Part shown: one piece after another, positions 9,841 to 21,900 of the stretch
Layout of the letters: each line of letters starts with the position of its first letter
Numbering within the stretch: position 1 is the stretch's first letter
NCBI GenBank assembly: GCA_947650365.1
Contig: CANTAL010000020.1
Coordinates: 1,922,001-1,986,000 of the forward strand
DNA: 64,000 nt
Source of the DNA: Chamaelirium japonicum
Taxonomy: Eukaryota; Streptophyta; Magnoliopsida; Liliales; Melanthiaceae
Direction of reading: 5' to 3'
Notes under the pieces: generated by a model
Seen by the model: the letters and a program-made list of their open reading frames with translations, nothing else
Databases searched by the model: none
Told to the model about the DNA's origin: nothing
Translations under genes and position numbers: made by a program

Positions 9841-12800
9841 ATGATTTTCCAACACTTAGATTCTAAATCGGTGAATCGGATCGTAAATTGGTCAAATATC
9901 CAACTAGAACTCGCTCGCAAGTCCGAAATACAGAATAATTCCAAGTTTGAATTATCGGATGCTGATCCGATGACGATCCGATCGAATCCAAACCTATTTC
10001 AAATCCGAAACACGCTAACTTATGATTTTCCAACACTTAGACTCTAAATCGGTGAATCGGATCGTAAATTGGTCAAATATCCAATTAGAACTCACTCACA
10101 AGTCCGAAATACAGAATAATTCCAAGTTTGAATTATCGGATGCCGATCCGATGATGATCCGATCGAATCCAAACCTATTTCAAATCCGAAACACGCTAAT
10201 TTATGATTTTCCAATACTTAGACTCTAAATCGGTGAATCGGATCGTAAATTGGTCAAATATCCAATTAGAACTCGCTCGCAAGTTCGAAATACGGAATAA
10301 TTCCAAGTTTGAATTATCGAATGCCGATCCGATGATGATCCGATCGAATCCGAAACACGCTAACTTATGATTTTCCAACATTAGACTCTAAATTGGTGAA
10401 TCAAAGCGTAAATTGTTCAAATATCCATTTAGAACTCGCTCGCAAGTCCAAAATATAGAATAATTCCAAGTTAGAATTATCGGATGTCGATCCAATGACG
10501 ATCCGATCGAATCCAAACCTATTTCAAATCCGAAACACGCTAACTTATGATTTTCCAACACTTAGACTCTAAATCGGTGAATCGAATCGTAAATTGGTCA
10601 AATATCCAATTAGAACTCACTCGCAAGTCCGAAATACGGAATAATTCCAAGTTTAAATTATCGGATGCCGATCCGATGATGATCCGATCGAACCCAAACC
10701 TATTTCAAATCCGAAACACGCTAACTTATGATTTTCCAACACTTAGACTCTAAATCGGTGAATCGGATCATAAATTGGTCAAATATCCAATTAGAACTCG
10801 CTCGCAAGTCCGAAATACGGAATAATTCCAAGTTCGAATTATCGGATGCTGATCCAATGATGATCCGATTGAATCCAAACCTATTTCATATCCGAAACAT
10901 ACTAACTTATTATTTTTCAACACTTAGACTCTAAATCGGTGAATCGGAGCGTAAATTGGTCAAATATCCAATTAGAACTCGCTCTTAAGTCCGAAATGCA
11001 GAATAATTCCAAGTTTGAATTATCGGATGCCGATTCGATAACGATCCGATCGAATCCAAACCTATTTCAAATCCGAAATACGCTAACTTATGATTTTCCA
11101 ACACTTAGACTCTAAATCGGTGAATCGGATCGTAAATTGGTCAAATATCCAATTAGAACTCGCTCGTAAGTCCGAAATACAGAATAATTCCAAGTTCAAA
11201 TTATCGGATGCCGATCCGATGACGATCCGATCGAATCCAAACCTATTTCATATCTGAAACACGCTAACTTATGATTTTCCAACACTTAGACTCTAAATCG
11301 GTGAATCGGAGCATAAATTGTTCAAATATCCATTTAGAACTCGCTCGCAAGTCTGAAATACGGAATAAATCCAAGTTCGAATTATCGGATGCCGATCCGA
11401 TGACGATCCGATCGAATCCAAACCTATTTCATATCCGAAACACGCTAACTTATGATTTTCCAACACTTAGACTCTAAATCGGTGAATCGGAGCGTAAATT
11501 GTTCAAATATCCAATTAGAACTCGCTCGCAAGTCCGAAATACAGAATAATTTCAAGTACAAATTAACGGATGCGGATCGGATGACGATCCGATCGAATCC
11601 AAACCTATTTCAAATCCGAAACACGCTAACTTATGATTTTCCAACACTTAGACTCTAAATCGGTGAATCGGATCGTAAATTGGTCAAATATCCAATTAGA
11701 ACTCGCTCGCAAGTCTGAAATACGGAATAAGTCCAAGTTCAAATTATCGGATGTCGATCCGATGACGATCCGATTGAATCCAAACCTATTTCAAATCCGA
11801 AACACGCAAACTTATGATTTTCCAACACTTAGACTCTAAATCGGTGAATCGGATCGTAAATTAGTCAAATATCCAATTAGAACTCGCTCGTAAGTCCGAA
11901 ATACGGAATAATTCCAATTTCAAATTATCGGATGCCGATCCGATAACGATCCGATCGAATCCAAACCTATTTTATATCCGAAACACTCTAACTTATGATT
12001 TTCCAACACTTAGACTCTAAATCAGTGAATCGGAGCGTAAATTGGTCAAATATCCAATTAGAACTCGCTCGCAAGTCCGAAATACGGAATAATTCAAAGT
12101 ACGAATTATCGAATGCCGATCTGATGATGATCCGATCGAATCCAAACCTATTTCATATCCAAAACATGCTAACTTATGATTTTCCAACACTTAGACTCTA
12201 AATCGGTGAATCGGAGTGTAAATTGTTCAAATATCCATTTAGAACTCGCTCGCAAGTCCGAAATACGGAATAATTCCAAGTTCAAATTATCGAATGCCGA
12301 TCCGATGACGATCCGATCGAATCCAAACCTATGTCAAATCCGAAACATGCTAACTTATGATTTTCCAACACTTAGACTCTAAATCGGTGAATCGGATCGT
12401 AAATTGGTCAAATATCGAATTAGAACTCGCTCGCAAGTCCGAAATACAAAATAATTCTAAGTTCGAATTATCGGATGTCGATCCGATGACGATCCGATCG
12501 AATCCAAACCTATTTCATATCCGAAACACGCTAACTTATGATTTTCCAACACTTAGACTCTAAATCGGTGAATCGGAGCGTAAATTATTCAAATATCCAA
12601 TTAGAACTCGCTCGCAAGTCCGAAATACGGAATAATTCCAAGTATGAATTATCGGATGCCGATCCGATGACGATCCGATTGAATCCAAACCTATGTCAAA
12701 TCCGAAACACGCTAACTTATGATTTTCCAACACTTAGACTCTAAATCGGTGAATCGGATCGTAAATTGGTCAAATATCGAATTAGAACTCGCTCGCAAGT

Positions 12801-13269
12801 CTGAAATACAAAATAATTCTAAGTTCGAATTATCGGATGTCGATCCGATGACGATCCGATCGAATCCAAACCTATTTCATATCCGAAACACGCTAACTTA
12901 TGATTTTCCAACACTTAGACTCTAAATCGGTGAATCGGAGCGTAAATTATTCAAATATCCAATTAGAACTCGCTCGCAAGTCCGAAATACGGAATAATTC
13001 CAAGTATGAATTATCGGATGCCGATCTGATGACGGTCCGATCGAATCCAAACCTATTTCAAATCCGAAACACGCTAACTTATGATTTTCCAACACTTAGA
13101 CTCTAAATCGGTGAATCGGATCGTAAATTGGTCAAATATCCAATTAAAACTCGCTCGCAAATCCAAAATATGAAATAATTCCAAGTTTGAATTATTGGAT
13201 GTCGATCCGATCGAATCCAAACCTATTTCAAAGCCAAAACACGCTAACTTATGATTTTTTAACGTTTAG
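9841..13269 (+). repeat. 181-bp tandem repeat array, about 19 copies
   Basis: Monomers begin with ATGATTTTCCAACACTTAGA at 9841, 10022, 10203, 10367, 10547 and then every 181 bp to 13081, followed by a short partial copy at about 13250. The third copy is 164 bp through a 17-bp deletion, the fourth is 180 bp and the last full one about 169 bp. Copies differ by scattered substitutions. The array sits between a good donor (9764|GT) and a good acceptor (TTAATTGCAG, ending at 13320), so it fills a putative 3.56-kb intron. Many copies keep an open 68-codon frame running into the next copy; because 181 is not a multiple of 3, successive frames shift. Confidence 0.95.
12357..13080 (+). repeat. 362-bp higher-order duplication in the 181-bp array
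   Basis: The monomer pair 12357-12718 is nearly identical to the next pair 12719-13080. Odd monomers share TATCGAATTAGAAC and CAAAATAATTCTAAG; even monomers share TTATTCAAATATCC and AAGTATGAATTATC. This is a recent two-monomer duplication. Confidence 0.88.
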
Positions 13270-13469
13270 ACTCAGTTATAGATATAAACTATTTTTTTAA
13301 TAAATACATGTTAATTGCAGGAGCAGGGCGGCGTCCGGGGATCGATGAGAGCACCAGCGTTGGTACCGGGCCGTGTGGGGTGGTTGAGATAGGTCATGCA
13401 TCATCTCTCAGTTTTGGATTGTGTAAATATTATTTTGTAATATATGGTTATTTTTTGTTCTTATCTATA

Positions 13470-13640
13470 ATTATCGGGTATTGTGGTAATATTTGATAAT
13501 TTACTGTAATATTTTACCAATTTAGGTAATATTTGATAATTTGCGGTAATATTTTATAAATTGTGGTAATATTCAATAAATTGTGGTAATATTTGATAAA
13601 TTGTGGTAATATATGGTGGTATTGTTGTAAATCACAGGAA
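13470..13640. repeat. TGGTAATATT short tandem repeat
   Basis: A run of degenerate ~22-30-bp units containing TAAATTGTGGTAATATTTGA lies between the end of gene 2 and the right subterminal region. It may be 3' UTR or spacer DNA. Confidence 0.75.
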
Positions 13641-13689
13641 TTAAATAATATTATTTAGGTAATTTTATTTAAAAAAAAACATACTTATT

Positions 13690-14131
13690 ACCGATGAAAA
13701 TTAAATATTCCGTCGGTAATAAAGTTTTTATTTTTTTTAAATTATTAATAAATTGCCGACGGACTATATATATCCGTCGGTAATATATATATTATTACCG
13801 ACAGTAAGATAGATATTCGTCGGTAATATATATATAAATACCGACGGTAAATATTATAACTGTCGGTAAAATGCTTATATATTACCGACGGATTATTATC
13901 TTCTGTCGGCAATAATATATTACATTCATTTTTAATTGTTTAAAGATTATCGACGGCTTTAATATTACCGTCGGTATTAAGTATTATTACCGACGGTAAT
14001 ATTTAGTCCATCGCATTTTTTTCCTGACACCTTTTTTCCCGACAGACCAATGACAGAAATTACTTCCGTCGCTATAAAATATTACCGACGGAAAATTAAT
14101 ATTACCGACGGATATTTGCCGTCGGTAATAA
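13690..14131. promoter_or_regulatory. Right subterminal repeat region
   Basis: Dense TACCGACGG / CCGTCGGTA motifs on both strands, matching the left region at 1764-2412. They are the presumed binding sites for the element's second protein. Several copies carry C-to-T type changes (for example CTGTCGGTA). Confidence 0.85.
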
Positions 14132-14148
14132 CTGTTTTTTTTGTAGTG
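14121..14148 (-). repeat. Right terminal inverted repeat of CACTA element
   Basis: The complement reads CACTACAAAAAAAACAG and then GTTATTACCGAC. It pairs with the left end over about 28 bp, with mismatches and a one-base offset. Confidence 0.85.
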
Positions 14149-14151
14149 ATT
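14149..14151. repeat. Right target-site duplication (ATT)
   Basis: An exact copy of 1741-1743. The array tail motif continues directly with CCAAAACTCCACTTCTCAAT. Confidence 0.9.
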
Positions 14152-14164
14152 CCAAAACTCCACT

Positions 14165-14815
14165 TCTCAATAATATTTTATTATTTATAAATTCAAATAA
14201 TTAACTAATTATTTAAATAATAAGTAAATAGTTATTAAATTATTATTTTATTTTATTACTTATTTAAATAATTAAATTTTTTATTTAGTTCAATATTTTA
14301 AAATTTAATAAAATATTTCTTCAATTATTTAATTATATAATAATTTATTTTATTTATTACTTATTTAACTATGAAATCATTTAATAATTTAATTATTTAT
14401 TTTTTTAAGTAAATAATATATTTAATATATTTCTTCACTAAATAAGTTTTTAAATATTTAAATAATAGACAAATTATTTAATTATTTAAAAATAAAATAT
14501 TATTTTAAGAAATAACTAATAAAAAATATTAATAAATAAATTATATCATTAAATTATTATTTCTTTATTTTAAAATTTAAATAATTAAATAGTTACCAAA
14601 TTTAATTATATAATAATATAATCATAATAAACAAATATTATAAGAAATTTAATTTAATAATTAAATTAATTAATTATTTTACTAAAAACTTAATTATTAA
14701 ATTATTTAAATTATTAAATAATATAATAATTAAATAAACTATAATTTAAATAAAAAAATTATATTAATATTACTATGATAATCATAATAATATTGATATG
14801 ATATTATTAAGAAGT
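14165..14815. repeat. AT-rich module of the array
   Basis: Almost only A and T, with repeated TAATTATTTAAATAA strings. It ends in a GATAATCATAATAATATTG border next to GAAGTGGAGTTTTAG. No gene is seen. It is one of about 20 such blocks. Confidence 0.8.
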
Positions 14816-15976
14816 GGAGTTTTAGAATTTAGCTTCATTCTTACTTCACACCTATACCCTTGGCGAATGGACTAAAGCAGGACTACTTCTCTTTTCTCTC
14901 TTTGTTTATCTCTCCGTTCTCTTCTCTTTTCTTCTCTCTCTTATGTCTTCGTTTCTCTCTCTATTTTTTTATGACTAGTGGGCTGGGCTCGATATGTTCG
15001 TGCTGATAACGTATTATGAGATAGGAGAAAGGGAGAGCCATCAAATATGCCCAAATCGTATAAATATTAAGAAGTGGAGTTTTGGAATTTAGATTCCTTC
15101 TTACTCACACCTATACCCGTGGCTGGTCAGTACGAACATGTCAAGCCTAGCTAACCAGTCATAAAGATTCGTTCTCTTTTCTCTTATTCTTTCTCTTCTG
15201 TCTTCGTTTCTCTCTTCTTTTTCTTATGACTGGTCAGTACGAACATGTCAAGCCTAGCTAACCAGTCATAAAAAAACGAAGAGAGAAACGAAGACAGAAG
15301 AGAAAGAATAAGAGAAAAGAGAACGAAGAGATAAATAAAGAGAGAAGAGAGAAGAAGTCATGCTCCAGTCCATTGGCCATGGTTATAGGTTTGAAGTAAG
15401 AAGGAATTTAAATTCCAAAACTCTACTTCTCAATAATATAATTAAATCTCTCTATTTTTTTTTTCTCTTCTCCCATCGATTAGGGTTTCCCATAGATAGC
15501 TTAGGTCCTAAGTAAGCTTACCCTATAAATAATATATGACCCCTTTAGGGTGGGGCATGTTTGACGGCTCTCACTTTTTTTCATCTCATAACACGTTATC
15601 AGCACGAACATATCGAGCAGAGCCGACCAGTCACAAGAAAACGGAGAGAGAAACAAAGACAGGAGAGATAGAAGAAGAGAAAAGAGAACGGAAAGATAAA
15701 CGAAGAGAAAAGAGAAAAGAAGTCATGCTCCAGTCCATTGGCTATGGGTATAGGTGTGAAATAAAAAAGAATCTAAATTCCAAAACTCCATTTCTAAATA
15801 ATATAATTAAATCTCTCCATTCTCTTTTTTTTTCTCCCATAGATTAGGGTTTTCCATAGATTGCTTAGGTCCTAAGTAAGCTTACCCTATAAATAATATA
15901 CGACTCCTTTAGGGTGGGGTATATTTGATGGCTCTTTATTTCTCCCATTTTACAGCACGTTATCAGCACGAACATG

Positions 15977-18900
15977 TCGAGACCAACCGACCAGTCATAA
16001 AAAAATAGAGAGAGAATCGAAGATAGAAGTGGAGTATTTGAATTTAGATTCTTTCTTACTTCACACCTATACCCATGGCCAATGGACTTGAGCAGGACTT
16101 CTTCTCTCTTCTTCCTTCGTTTGATACTCGTTTCCTTCTCTCTTCTTCTCTCTCTTCTATCTTTGTTTCTCTCTCCGTTTTTTTGTGACTGGTCGACTAG
16201 TCTCGATATGTTCGTGCTGATAACGTGTTGTAAGATAGGAGAAATAGAGAGCCGTTAAATGTGCCCCACCCTAAAGGAGTTGTATATTATTTATTGGGTA
16301 AGCTTACTTAGGGCCTAAGCAATCTATGGAAAACCCCAATCCATAGGAGAAAAGAGAAAAGAACAAAGAGATTTAATTATATTTTTTAGAAATGGAATTT
16401 TAGAATTTAGATTCCTTCTTACTTCTCACCTATACCTGTGGCCAATGGACTGGAGCATGACTTCTTCTATCTTCTCTCTTCGTTTATCTTTCTATTCGTT
16501 TCACTCTTCTTCTCTATCTTTTGTCTTTGTTTCTCTCTCCATTTCTTATGATTGGTCGGTTGGGCTCGACTTGTTTGTGCTGATAACATATTGTGAGATA
16601 GGAGAAAAAGAGAGCCATCAAATATGCCCCACCCTAAAAGGGTTATATAAATATTGAGAAGTGGAGTTTTGGAATTTAGATTACTTTTTACTTCATACCT
16701 ATACCCATAGCGAATAGACGGGAGTAGGACTTCTTCTATCTTCTCTCTACATTTCTCTCTCCGTTCTCTTCTTTATTCTTCTCTCATCTCAAATACGTTA
16801 CCTGTACGAATATATCGAGCCCAGCCGACTAGTAGTAAAAAAACAGAGAGAGAAATAAAGACAGAAGAGAGAAGAAGAGAGAAGAGAACGGAGAGATAAA
16901 CAATGATAGAAGAGAAAAGAAGTCATGCTCTAGTCCATTGGCCACGGGTATAGGTGTGAAGTAAGAAGGAATCTAAATTCTAAAACTCCACTTCTCAATA
17001 ATATAATTAAATCTCTCCATTCTTTTCAATCTTCTCCCATGCATTAGGGTTTTCCATAGATTCCTTAGGCCCTAAGTAAACTTATCCTATAAATAATATA
17101 CGACCCCTTTACGGTGGGGCACGTTTGACAGCTCTCTCTTTCTTCCATCTCACAATATGTTATCAGCACGAACATGTCGAGCCCAGCCGACCAGTCACAA
17201 GAAAACAGAGAGGGAAACAAAGATAGAAGAGAGAGAAAAAGAAAGAAGAGAAAAGAGAACAGAGAGATAAACAAAGAGAGAAGAGAGAAGAAGTCCTGCT
17301 CGAGTCCAATGGCCACGGGTATAGGTGTGAAGTAAGAAGAAATCTAAATTCCAAAACTCTACTTCTCAATAATATCATCTCAAAGTTATTATGATTATCA
17401 TAATAATATTACTTTAATTTTTTTAAACTAATTAATCATTTAATTAAAACAAAGAGAGTAGAGAATTTACTATAATAATCAAAATAACGTTGAGATGATA
17501 CTATTGAGAAGTGGAGTTTTGGAATTTAGATTCCTTATTACTTCACGCCTATACCCATCACGAATGGACTGGAGCTAGACTTCTTCTCTCTTCTCTCTCT
17601 TCTATCTTCGTTTAAATTATTTAATAATTTAAATAATTTAATAATTAAGTTTTTAGTAAAATAATTTATTTATTTAATTATTTAATTATCTAGTTGTTTA
17701 ATTTTTTTTAATATTAATAATATAAAATAAACTAATTAAGTAAATATTGAGAGAGAAGAGAGAAGAAGTCCATCTCTAGTCTATTCACCACGGGTATAGG
17801 TATAAAGTAAGAAGGAATCTAGATTCCAAAACTCCACTTCTCAATAGTATCTTCATTTATCTTTCCGTTCTCTTCTTTCTTCTTTTCTCTCTTTTATAGA
17901 GTTTTGGAATTTAAATTCCTTCTTACTTCACACCAATACCCATGGCCAATGAACTGGAGCAGGACTTCTTCTCTTTTCTTACTTCGAAGTCCTGCTCCAG
18001 TCCATTGGCCATAGGTATAGATCTGAAGTAAGAAGGAATCTAAATTCTAAAACTCCACTTCTTAATATTTATACGACCCCTTTATGGTAGGGTAAGTTTG
18101 ACAACTCTCTCTTTCTCCTATCTCACAACACGTTATCAACACAAACATGTCTAGCCCAGCTGACCAGTGACAAGAAAATAGAGAGAGAAACGAAAACAGA
18201 AGAGAGAAAAGAACAGAAAAGAGAACGAAGAGATAAACGAAGAGAGAAGAAGTCCTGCTCCACTCCATTGGCCACGGGTATAGGTGTAAAGTAAGAAGGA
18301 ATCTTAATTCTAAAACTCCACTTCTCAATATTATAATTAAATCTCTCCGTTCTCTTCTCTCTTCTCCTAAGGATTAGAGTTTTCTATATATTACTTAGGC
18401 CCTAAGTAAGCTTACCCAATAAATAATATATGATCTCTTTAGGGTGGGGCACGTTTGACTGCTCTGTCTTTCTCCCATCTCACAACATATTATCAGTACG
18501 AACATGTCGAGCCTAGCCGACCAGTTACAAGAAAACAAAGAGAGAAATAAAGATAGAAGAGAGAAAAAAAAGAGCCGTCAAACGTGCCCTACCCTAAAGG
18601 GGTCGTATAAATATTGAGAAGTTGAGTTTTGAAATTTAGATTCCTTCTTACTTCATACCTATACCCATGACCAATGGACAGGAGCATGACTTCTTCTCTC
18701 TTCTCTCTTTAATTATCTCTCTATCTCTTTTCTCTTCTTCTCTCTATTCTGTGGAGTTTTGGAATTTAGATTCCTTCTAAGTTCACACCGATACCCGTGT
18801 GAGAAAATAGAAGAAGAGAGAAGACAACGGAGAGATAAACAAAGAGAGAAGATAGAAGAAGTCCAGTTCCAGTCTATTCGCCACGGGTATAGGTGTAAAG

Positions 18901-21900
18901 TAAGAAGGAATCTAAATTCCAAAACTCTACTTCTCAATAATATAATTAAATCTCTCCATTCTCTTCTTTCTTCTCGTATGGATTAGGGTTTCCCATAGTT
19001 TGTTTAGGCCCTAAGTAAGGTTACCCTATAAATAATATACGACCCCTTTAGGGTGGGGCACGTTTAACGGTTCTCTCTTTCTCCATTCTCAAAGCACATT
19101 ATCTGCACGAACATGTCGAGCCCAGCCGACCAGTCACAAGAAAATAGAGAGAAAAATAATAACAGAAGAGAGAAAAGAACAGAGAAGAGAATATAGAGAT
19201 AAACGAATAGAGAAGAGAGAAGTTCTGCTCCAGTCCATTGGCCACGGGTATAGGTATGAAGTAAGAAGGAATCTAAATTCCAAAACTGTACTTCTTAATA
19301 TTTATATGACCCTTTTAGGATGAGGCACGTTTGACGGCTCTCTCTTTCTCCCATCTCACAACACGTCATCAGCATGAACTTGTCGAGCCCAGCTGACCAG
19401 TCGCAAGGAAATAGAGAAAGAAATAAATACAGAAGAGAGAAGAGAACGGAGAGATAAAAGAAGTAGGAAGAAGTCCTGCTCCAGTCCATTCGCCACGGGT
19501 ATAGGTGTGAAGTATGAAGGAATCTAAATTTTAAAACTCCACTTTTGTCTTCGTTTCACTCTCCGTTTTCTTGTGACTGGTCGGCTGGGCTTGACATGTT
19601 CGTGCTAATAACGTGTTATGAGATTAAAGAAAGGGAGAGCCGTCAAATATGTCCCACCCTAAAGGGGTCGTATATTATTTATAGGGTAAGCTTACTTAGG
19701 GCCTAAGCAATCTATAGGAAACCCTAATCCATGGGATAGATCCGATGGCGGATAGCTATTCTTCTTACTTCATACCTATACCCGTGGCCAATGGACTAGG
19801 TCATAAAAAGATAATTGAAGAGAATAGAAAGAAAAGTCCTGCTCCAGTCCATTGGCTACGGGTATAGGTGCAAAGTAAAAAGGAATCTAAATTTCAAACC
19901 TCTACTTTTGAATTCATTTCTCACTCCATTTTCTTATGACTGGTCATCTAGGCTTGACATGTTCGTGCTGATAATGTGTTGTGAGTTGGGAGAAAGAGAG
20001 CACTATTAAACGTTCCCTACCCTAAAGGGGTCATATAAATATTGGAAAGTGGAGTTTTAGAATTTAGATTCCTTCTTACTTCACACCTATATCCGTGGCC
20101 AATGGACTTGAGTAGGACTTATTCTCTTTTTATTTATCTCTCTATTCTCTTCTCTCTTCTTCGTCTCTTCTGTGGAGTTTTAGAATTTACATTCCTTCTT
20201 ACTTCACACTTATACCCGTGTGAGAAGAGATAAAAGAACGGAAAGATAAATAAAGAGAGAAAAGGGAAGAAGTCCTGCTCCAGTCCATTCGCCATAGGTA
20301 TAGGTGTGAAGTAAAATGGAATCTAAATTCCAAAACTCCACTTCTCAATATTTATATGACCCCTTTAGCGTGGGGCACGTTTGACAGCTCTCTCTTTTTC
20401 CCATATCACAACACATTATCAGTATAAACATATCAAGCCCAGCCGACCAGTTGTAAGGAAACGGAGAGAGAAACAAAGACAAAAGAGAGAAGAAGAGAAC
20501 GGCGAGATAAACAAAGATAAAAGAGAGAATAATTCATGCTCCAGTCCATTGGCCACGGGTATAGGTATGATGTAAGAAGGAATCTAAATTCTAAAACTCT
20601 ACTTCTTAATAATATAATTTCTCCTATCTCACAACACATTATCAGCACAAATATATCTAGTCCAACCATCCAGTCGCAAGAAAACGGAGAGAGAAATAAA
20701 GACAGAAGTGGAGTTTTGGAATTTAGATTTCTTCTTACTTCATACCTATACCCATGGGCAATGGACTGAAGCAGGACTTCTTTTCTCCTCTCTTCGTTTA
20801 TCTCTCCGTTCTCTTCTTTTTTCTTCTCTCTACTCACAACACAATGTTGGCCATCTATATTTGTGGTGAAATGACTAGAGTATAACTTCTTCTCTCTTCT
20901 CTGTTTATCTATCTCTCCATTCTCTTTTCTCTTCTTCTCTCTTTTTTGTCTTTGTTTCTCTCTCTGTTTTCTTTTCTCTTCTTCTCTCCCTTCTGTGGAG
21001 TTTTGGAATTTAGATTTCTTCTTACTTCACACCTATATCCGTGGCCAATGGACCAGAGCAAGACTTCTTCTCTCTTCTCTCTTCATTTATCTCTCCTTTC
21101 TCCTATCTCTTCTTCTCTATCTTTTGTAGAGTTTTGGAATTTAGATTCCTTCTTACTTAACACCTATACCCATGGCTAATGGACTGGAGATGGACTTCTT
21201 CTCTCTTCTCTCTTTGTTTATCTCTCCGTTCTCTTCTCTCTTCTTCTCTCTTTTATCTTTGTTTTTCTCTTCGTTTTCTTGTGATTGGTCGGCTGGGCTC
21301 AATATATTCATACTGATAACATGTTGTGAGATGGGAGAAGCAGAGAGCCGTCAAACGTGCCCTATTTTAAATAAGTCATATATTATTTATAGGGTAAGCT
21401 TACTTCGGGCATAAGCAATCTATGGGAAATCTTTTTACCCTTCTTCTTTCTTTTGTGGAGTTTTGGAATTTAGATTCCTTCTTACTTCACACCTATACCC
21501 ATGGCCAATGGACTAGAGCAGGACTTCTTATCTCTTATCTCTTATCTCTTCTCTCTTCGTTTATCTTTCCATTTTTTTTCTCTCTTCTTCTCTCTCTTTT
21601 GTCTTCGTTTCTCTTTCCGTTTTCTTGTGACTGGTCGGCTGGGCTTGATATGTTCGTACTGATAACGTGTTGTGAGATAGGAGAAAGAGAAAGCTGTCAA
21701 ATGTGTCCCACCCTAAAGTGGTCGTATATTATTTATAGGGTAAGCTTACTTAGGGCCTAAGCAATCTATAGGAAATCCTAATCAATGGGGGAGATCCGAC
21801 GGTGGATAGCCATCCTTTTTACTTCACACCTATACCCGTGGCCAATGGACTGGAGCACGGAGAGATAAATAAAGAGAGAAGAAAGAAGAAGTCTTGCTCC

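Larger units (their letters stand above)
8067..13496 (+). pseudogene. Second CACTA gene (Ptta/En/Spm-type), nonsense-riddled
   Basis: The second gene of plant CACTA elements, TNPA-like in position. Proposed exons: 8067-8262, 8311 or 8336-8576, 8669-8893, 8983-9078, 9160-9264, 9347-9764, possibly 13321-13496. The start is Ser/Thr/Pro-rich with an Arg-Gly-rich N-terminus. The middle (GWKNIDASYKERMYQ, ERYRDYRHELYQLYG, VAHWATPHFQ, SRKGKQNRS, EPNRIDLFEASRRR) resembles the plant transposase (Ptta/En/Spm) family. Residues from 9540 on form a Glu/Arg/Gln-rich coiled coil, then LNDFISRSSGG. Stops lie at 8568, 8681, 8810, 8855, 9503 and 9758, all explicable as CAG, TGG or CGA changed by one transition. 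The exon 1-2 join is unclear: frame holds only with a 48-nt intron. If the TGA at 9758 is original, the gene ends there and the 181-bp array is downstream rather than intronic. Confidence 0.75.
1744..14148 (+). mobile_element. CACTA (En/Spm) DNA transposon, complete ends, decayed genes
   Basis: The 12,405-bp element runs from CACTATAAGAAATAGG to a right end whose complement starts CACTACAAAAAAAACAG, flanked by ATT duplications. Inside, in order: subterminal TACCGACGG-type repeats, a hairpin, a GC/CT-rich block, unclassified DNA, a TNPD-type transposase gene, an AT-rich minisatellite, a second En/Spm-type gene, a 181-bp tandem array, and right subterminal repeats. This is the usual two-gene plant CACTA plan. 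Both genes carry several stops, so it is probably non-autonomous now, although its ends remain suitable for mobilisation by an active relative. It interrupts the surrounding array and is therefore younger than that repeat unit. Confidence 0.95.

Noticed and set aside
9841..13250. CRISPR-like or tRNA-like array
   Set aside because: Units are contiguous 181-bp monomers with no separate spacers, in a plant transposon. No cloverleaf is evident.
15232..15345. GACTGGTCAGTACGAACATG next to CCAGTCATAAAA as a separate short element
   Set aside because: It is the primer-site module inserted between its own flanking motif by a local rearrangement. It shares all its sequence with the array.
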